A DNA stretch of 64,000 bases from NCBI GenBank assembly GCA_904066235.2, contig CAJFCV020000005.1:4521501-4585500 (forward strand), given 5' to 3'. Under the pieces are notes generated by a model, which saw only the letters and a list, made by a program, of their open reading frames with translations, was not told where the DNA came from and did no database searches. Source of the DNA: Bursaphelenchus xylophilus (Eukaryota > Nematoda > Chromadorea > Rhabditida > Aphelenchoididae). The translations under genes were made by a program, and so were the position numbers. Of this stretch, positions 58,168 to 64,000 are shown one piece after another. Positions within the stretch are counted from its first letter, which is position 1; every line of letters begins with the position of its first letter.

Positions 58168-61100
58168 TCAGCCATTTTTTGTTCTGATATCAAAAATAAC
58201 ATCTCAAAATCATTATTGTATCTTCTAATCTTCCCTTCTGCATCCCTCTACGTCCTCTTTGACTATTATCATCACCACCATCTATCGGCTTTTGGCCTTT
58301 GATCCCCTTATTCCGAAAATTAAATGACCAAACGTTTCCCTTTTGCGGATAAGCGGATCTTTCGTAGCCTCGAGGCCGGTTTCCTTGGCCCATTTTATTT
58401 CCCCCGGGAAAAGAATTCGGGCCTCTCGAAATGGACGGGGCCTTTCTTTTTTGGGGGGAATAAAATATGCAAATTTCGGGGATGATGTTCTGTCCAGCCG
58501 GCTTTTGATCTCTTCATGGGCCTCGGAATGGGCCTTTGGGGGATAAATTACCCTAAAAAGGATGAAAATCTCTGTAAAATAGGTTTCTTGGCCGCTTTTT
58601 TATATTACACTAGGCATTTTTTGTCTAAGATTTTTTTCTCTGAACATAGTTTATATACTCTTGAAGACGTATTTTACGGTTTTCTTATTCAAAAAATTCG
58701 CCTTGAGATGGTGAAGATCCCATAAAATTCGGTCGTTTTCGCTGTTTTCCGCATCATTTTTTGGCCATTCGGCTTCGAATTTCAGGGCACTCACGAATTC
58801 TTGACTCTTGAAACAACCAATTCCCGGTTTAAGGCTTCTTTTGCAGCTCAATTTCGGCGCTACTTTTCAAGCGAAAATTTTGATGAAATTTTAGGGTTAC
58901 CGTAATTTAAATTTGATAGTGGGTACTGTTCACTTGATAAATTCTGCTTTTTTTTGTTACAGTAAGACGTTTCTCTTTATAAACCGTTATTTAGGGCGGT
59001 TTAATTAAATTTTTAATTTTTTACATCATTGTTTTCGTAAAAATGAATAAAATAATATGAAAATCAAGTGTAATATCGAAAAAAAGCCAAAAACGAGGGT
59101 TTTTTAACTTGTAAATACAATTAAAGATAACATAGTATACTATTCCCCCTCCTTTTTGCGCATTCATCCATAAAATCGCAAACTTACTCGAGATTACCAG
59201 CCCTGACTCCTTCCAAAACTGGTGTGGAAGGAGGTCTTCTGGCCCAAAAATATAAATTTCTTTTCGGTCCAACAGATATTTTGTGGCCAAAGAAACCGCG
59301 CACAACTTTTCCCAGCTCTTTTTTGTTTTCTTTTTATGCCGAACCGGCTTTTTTTAGATCTGGAAGGTCTAGTGTATTATAAAAAAGCCCAAAAATAAAG
59401 TTGCCAACCTTTCTGAAAGCCGACATGTTTAAAAATGCGTTGAATTTGCGAGTTAAGGCACGCTAGACCTATAGAAAATTGTTTATATTACTCATGATGC
59501 AGGTGTTTTTATTCCACATGGCCAAAGCATGTCTGGGAAACAAATGTCATCAAGATTTCTAAGAAAAATTTTTATCCAACAAAAATTGGATAAAAAAGCT
59601 AAAATTGGGTGTTTTGAAAAGAGATTGTTGGAATTTGAGACCTCAATATTTTTATATTATACTTGGAAAATCATGAATTTGTTCAGCTGTCGGGGTTGCT
59701 AGAAATATTTTTGAGCCTTCCAAGTATTAGGATAAGGGTTTTTGGACAATTTAAACCGCCTCCAATTAATTTTCAGCTGCAGGTTTTATGATTTTGGACC
59801 TTTGCTGGCCTTTACTATATTGTAGTAGGCATTTTTGATGATTTTTTGCCGAAATTTCTAAAAAAATATAACACCTGACCTTAAGATTTTTTGAAAGCAC
59901 TTGTAAAATTGATTTTGCTATTCTTCGGTACCATAACACACAGATCTTAAATGTAAATTTTATTATTTTTGCTATAAAACTTTTTGATGACTAAATTTTC
60001 AAAATTCCGAAAATCTCCGAAAACTTCCGAGTTTTGCATTGCACTGCCCCTCCAAGTCTAAGAGTCCATATCTAAAGATTTCCCTTCCTCCCTGTCACTT
60101 CCATTCGCCCTCTCCGTCAAAAATATTCAGGGTAATATGGACTCTAAAACAATCTATTTGAATAAATTATCGCTGCCCTCCTCGCTACACACTGATTCCG
60201 TTGGGAGGATTAATAGATTCAGAAGTGAAAATAGCAAACTGAGAACGGGAATTCTCTGAATGAAGGCCTCAGGGCGGAAAAGGGGGAATCGCTTTGTTTT
60301 GGTTGGATATTACGTGTAAATGGGCGATGGTTTGTTTCAAAAGTCGCAATTTTTTTGGCCATTTATATTTACCAAATGCTATTTGGGCCTTTGCGGGCAA
60401 TCTCGCATCGGGAAAAAAGGTTTTTTGCCTTGAAATCAGACTTGTCATCGCTTGGTGTCAAGTATAATATAAAATTTGCCTCTAAATCCAAACTTTAATT
60501 AAAATCATTATTTATTACGCAAACTAGACCATCAAAGAAGTATATTGATATCCAACTCGGCATTTATTTTTTCCCTATATTACACTAGATGTTAAAATAA
60601 TCAAAATCCTTAAATTCCCGGCAAACCCCTGAAATTCTACGTAATTTCCTCACGTTTTCTCTGCCCTCTGCCCATTATTCACCACTATTTCCTCCCCAAT
60701 TTATCTCAAATTTTTATCAAAAAAGCGAAGGGAATTTCGAGAAAAATGGCCGCTTTTTTGGCCCGAGAATGGCCGAAAAGCGGCCGAAAACTTGGAATAA
60801 ACCCGCTCTTTATAACGAATATGTGGTTTACGGCCGATTAAAATGTTGTTTTCACTTCAGGAAACAATCCCGAACTTGTCAAAAGTCATCTTTCTTCCAC
60901 TTTTTAACGTACTCCTTTACATTTATTTTCGCAAAATCTTTGCTGTTTTCAATGTGAGGTTGTGGGCAAAGTTGTAGTTGGATTGCGTGTCAAATCTGTT
61001 TTTTCTGTTTAATGGTGGTAGCTTGACATCTTTGACTTTTTTTAAGGATCTTTGGAAATGGTGTTGGATTTGGGGAGAACTGGAAAGAATGGGGTGTAGC

Positions 61101-62251
61101 CGGGATCTCTGTAATCCGGATTTGGCTGTTCAACACTAAACAAGATCTTTTTACTACACTTTATTCCATTTTGGGGCATTCTAACGTTACCATAAGTTTA
61201 TAGTGACTTACACGAAAAATTTTAAATTATACTGAACATTTTTGATGATTTTTTGTATTTTTTTTTTACTTATATGGGATTTAGTGAATTATAAACACCT
61301 GTCAGTTAAAGCTGTCGACTTTTTACATACTTTGTAACACACGCCCGATGACTTTGCTTTTATAATTGTACATAAATTTTGGAAAATTCTTGCCGTAATT
61401 ATGACCAAAACCAGGGTTGTATAGAATCATAAAAAAGATGTCCTCTAAAACTACATTCCTCCAAAATCTTTGATCATCAGTATCGCATCATCAGCACTCT
61501 TCTTCATTCTCCTTACACTTGCCCTCATTTGGATTACTTTTCAACTCCATTCACAACATAATTACCCTTATTATTCAAGAACATTTCCACGTGTCCTCTA
61601 CTCTTTTTGCTTACTCTAAACTTGCAGAACATTACTGGTTAATACATCTTTCATGTGCTGAATACGGTGTTTGACTTGTGAAATGGGGTGATTACCGAGG
61701 AAAGCAACCCTCTTCTTGGCCTAATCTAATTCGTTTAGTCTCTTTCGGCGACTGACATGTTGTTATGGGTTTTTTCATGGAGAGCTTACCTTTTTGGGCG
61801 AGCAGAGGGGATTATGACGTAATCTCGTAAAACTACGTAACAAAAAGACATCGTTTTCAAAATTAGTACGCATTTTTATGTAATATGAGATTTTAACATG
61901 CGAGAAAACATTTCACATCGCCTAAACAGACTAGTTCTGATATTTGATAGCTCTTATTGGGAGTTATTTCGAACGAGGGGAACAGTTGACTCAATTGAGT
62001 CAAGTTTTTCTCTCTTCGAAATGGCATAGCATAGGTAATTGGGATTACTTTTATAGTGTTCCTAGCTGTGATTACAACGCATATTTTTCAATTTTACCTT
62101 TTTTCCCACAAACTTCGTCATAATAACAGCTTTTCTATAGAAATTTATGCAAATTTTATTTTTTCCCATTTTTTTCGTGTCACTTTATTTTTCTATCCAC
62201 GCGACTGTAATGTTGCCAACATTTACGCAAAGATTTCAGCGACATGATGCG
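58168..62251. other. gene-free region upstream of FUT8
   Basis: AT-rich with GC-rich islands at about 58340-58550, 60230-60420 and 60740-60840. A dispersed motif built on CATTTTTGATGATTTTTTG occurs at 59830-59848 and 61237-61255, with weaker forms near 58601. Presumably FUT8 regulatory DNA. No gene or RNA is supported. Confidence 0.4.
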
Positions 62252-64000
62252 ATGAGACAGTGTCAGTTGACGACCTTGCTCCTCTGGGGCTGTGGGGCGG
62301 CGGTTATTTTGTGGCTGATCATGGTCATGAAGCTCTCCAGTCGGGTCGACAACTCACAATTCAGCGGTAAGTTATGATCTTGTAGGGACCCTGGGTGAAT
62401 TTTGGAAAGTCGCGGGTTTTCTGGGCAACAATCTCAAATTTTTACGGAAATTTCTGGCGAGGATGAACAAACTTTTCGCTCCAGATATAAGCCAACAACA
62501 ACAGCTGAACTCGGCCCTCTCCGAGATCGATCGACTGCGCCGAGAAACTGCCGAACTCAAAAAGAAATTGGAAGCCAGCAATTCAGAGGCCAAGTCAGAT
62601 CAAAAACTGGAATTAAATCCAGTCTTACCAGAGCCCAAAATCAATATAATCGACGGGAAATTGTACACAAAAGAACATGAAGTCGAAAGGAGAGAGTTGG
62701 ATAATCAGATTAGGGAATTGTTTTACTATCTCCGAAGCCAAACGGATTCAGAAAATGGGGAGATCAAGGACAAGGTCAACTTTAGGCAACGGGTACTCAA
62801 TCAGGTGAGTTTTGAGCTTTTCAAAATTTCTATTCGGCAATTGATGTCGTATTTTACCGACCAGGAGAATTATTTTCCGTATTTTTTATATTACTGTAGT
62901 CAACTTCCCCCTAAAATTTTAATAAATAAAAAAATAAACTTTTACTTTCAGACGATCTCCTTGATGGCATTATCGACCAACTTTGGCTCTCTAGTCGACC
63001 AATCAGCCGTTTGGCACAAGCAGGAACTCCAGAAACTCACCGACCATATCCAAAAACGTATCTACGACCTTCAGCACCCATCTTCTTGCTCAAACACGCG
63101 GTATGTCTGCTTAATTCGTTTACCTATATTTTATTCGATGTATTTTATCCTCTGAAAACGCTTACTTTTACCAAAAAACGGCCTAATACGATCAGAGAAA
63201 GACTTGGCACATGTCCTAAAATTTGAGTCATGTGTTGGCTCTCGGATTTTTTTTTTATTCTTTTGTCGAAAAAGTAATGTGGATTCTTTCAGGGTATTAG
63301 TGTGTGATCTAAACAAAGGATGCGGCTTTGGATGTCAGTTGCATCACGTTTCTTACTGTCTAACAGTCGCTGCCGCCTCCAATCGAACAATGGTACTACA
63401 ACAAGATGGAGAAGGCTGGAGATACTCGAAACATGGGTGGACAGCTGTCTTTGAAGATGTTTCGGGTTGTAGATACGGAGATGCTGTTCAAGTATGTTTG
63501 ATTTATTTGTCGTTTATATTCTTCTTTAGAAGTCGGAGAAGGTCGAGGCGTGGAGATCCATCGATCAGCCGGACCGAGTGACCTTTCTGACCATCGTAGA
63601 TGCTCTTCACACTAAGCCAGCCCAATTGCCATTGTCTTTTCCCAAAGAGCTTGCCAATGAGTTGCTAACTCACCACTCAAATCCTCCAGTTTTCTTCGAA
63701 TCTCAATTTGTTTGGTATTTGATGCGATCGAATGATCATATGCGAGAGATTCTGGACAAAGCGGCTAGCAAAATCCCTTTTGGCGAAGGTATCAACATTT
63801 TTTCTTTTTCTTTCAAGATTTAGACTACTTTTCCGAGATTTTTTATTTTTTGTTACCTAATTATATTATTTTAGGTCCAATCGTTGGTCTACAGATCAGA
63901 AGGACGGATAAGATTGGACTAGAAGCTGCCTTCCATAGTGTGGATGAGTATATGAAGTGGACCGAGCTGTGGTATAAGGTGCAGGAGAAGAGATTATCGC
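62252..64000 (+). CDS. fut-8: alpha-1,6-fucosyltransferase FUT8 (3' end beyond window)
   Basis: Golgi type II membrane enzyme that adds core fucose from GDP-fucose to the innermost GlcNAc of N-glycans. Clear exons: 62252-62366, a second ending at 62804, then 62952-63100, 63293-63491, 63530-63788 and 63875 onward, still open at 64000. A short N-terminus (MRQCQLTT) leads into the span LLLWGCGAAVILWLIMVM, then a coiled-coil stem (SALSEIDRLRRETAELKKKL). The catalytic domain begins CDLNKGCGFGCQLHHVSYC and includes FESQFVWYLMR and the GDP-binding LQIRRTDKIGLEAAFHSVDEYM, with both Arg of the human RRTDK motif. The join from exon 1 to exon 2 is unclear: the frame is open back from ATG 62463 to 62386, but the in-phase gap from the 62367 donor would be only 19 bp. 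Confidence 0.9.

Noticed and set aside
55178..58725. Several 60-108 codon frames between the PPR gene and FUT8
   Set aside because: AT-biased, no conserved domain, no coherent splice structure; some lie within or at the edge of the MITE copy.

Overview
This is nuclear DNA from a nematode, probably rhabditid in the broad sense and not Caenorhabditis elegans itself. The genes are cut by many short introns with GT..TTTTAG or TTTCAG ends. They are packed closely, often head-to-tail with 160-280 bp between them. Several encode animal or nematode-specific families: a serpentine chemoreceptor of the Srg/Srv type, 7B2/SBT-1, synaptotagmin, FUT8 and TFIIB. The non-coding DNA is AT-rich and full of inverted-repeat (foldback) elements. 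There are no bacterial features and no CRISPR array.

Layout. From 1 to 7.4 kb: a RING/B-box protein, ATG5, a secreted threonine-rich acidic protein and a small two-span membrane protein, all on +. From 8.7 to 15.4 kb: a seven-span receptor on -, whose longest intron appears to hold histone H1 (+) and a 41-residue one-span microprotein (-). From 17.1 to 18.5 kb: a SINE-like element and a foldback transposon. From 18.6 to 25.8 kb: TFIIB (+), a mitochondrial-type nucleotidyltransferase (-), an HDHD3-like HAD protein (+) and Mediator MED17 (+). From 27.0 to 31.4 kb: 7B2/SBT-1 (+), then synaptotagmin (-) with an unrelated + strand gene in one of its introns. From 31.4 to 39.7 kb: mostly gene-free, with two transposable elements. 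From 39.7 to 54.7 kb: Elongin A (+), a small one-span protein (+) whose intron holds a three-element transposon nest, IMMP1 (-), an Angel-type EEP phosphatase/nuclease (-), and a long PPR-like mitochondrial protein (+) with a 1.2 kb foldback element in one intron. From 54.8 to 62.2 kb: gene-free apart from one MITE. From 62.2 kb to the end: FUT8 (+), cut off by the window edge.

The genes do not form a single pathway. Most are conserved housekeeping genes: transcription (TFIIB, MED17, Elongin A, H1), mitochondrial maintenance (IMMP1, the nucleotidyltransferase, the PPR-like protein) and autophagy (ATG5). Others are neuronal or secretory (synaptotagmin, 7B2, the receptor, FUT8). The unusual parts of the window are the nested genes, the unassigned small membrane proteins and the dense set of non-autonomous foldback elements, three of which are nested in one intron. 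All exon models were built by hand from splice signals, reading phase and remembered family motifs. No alignment or database search was run.
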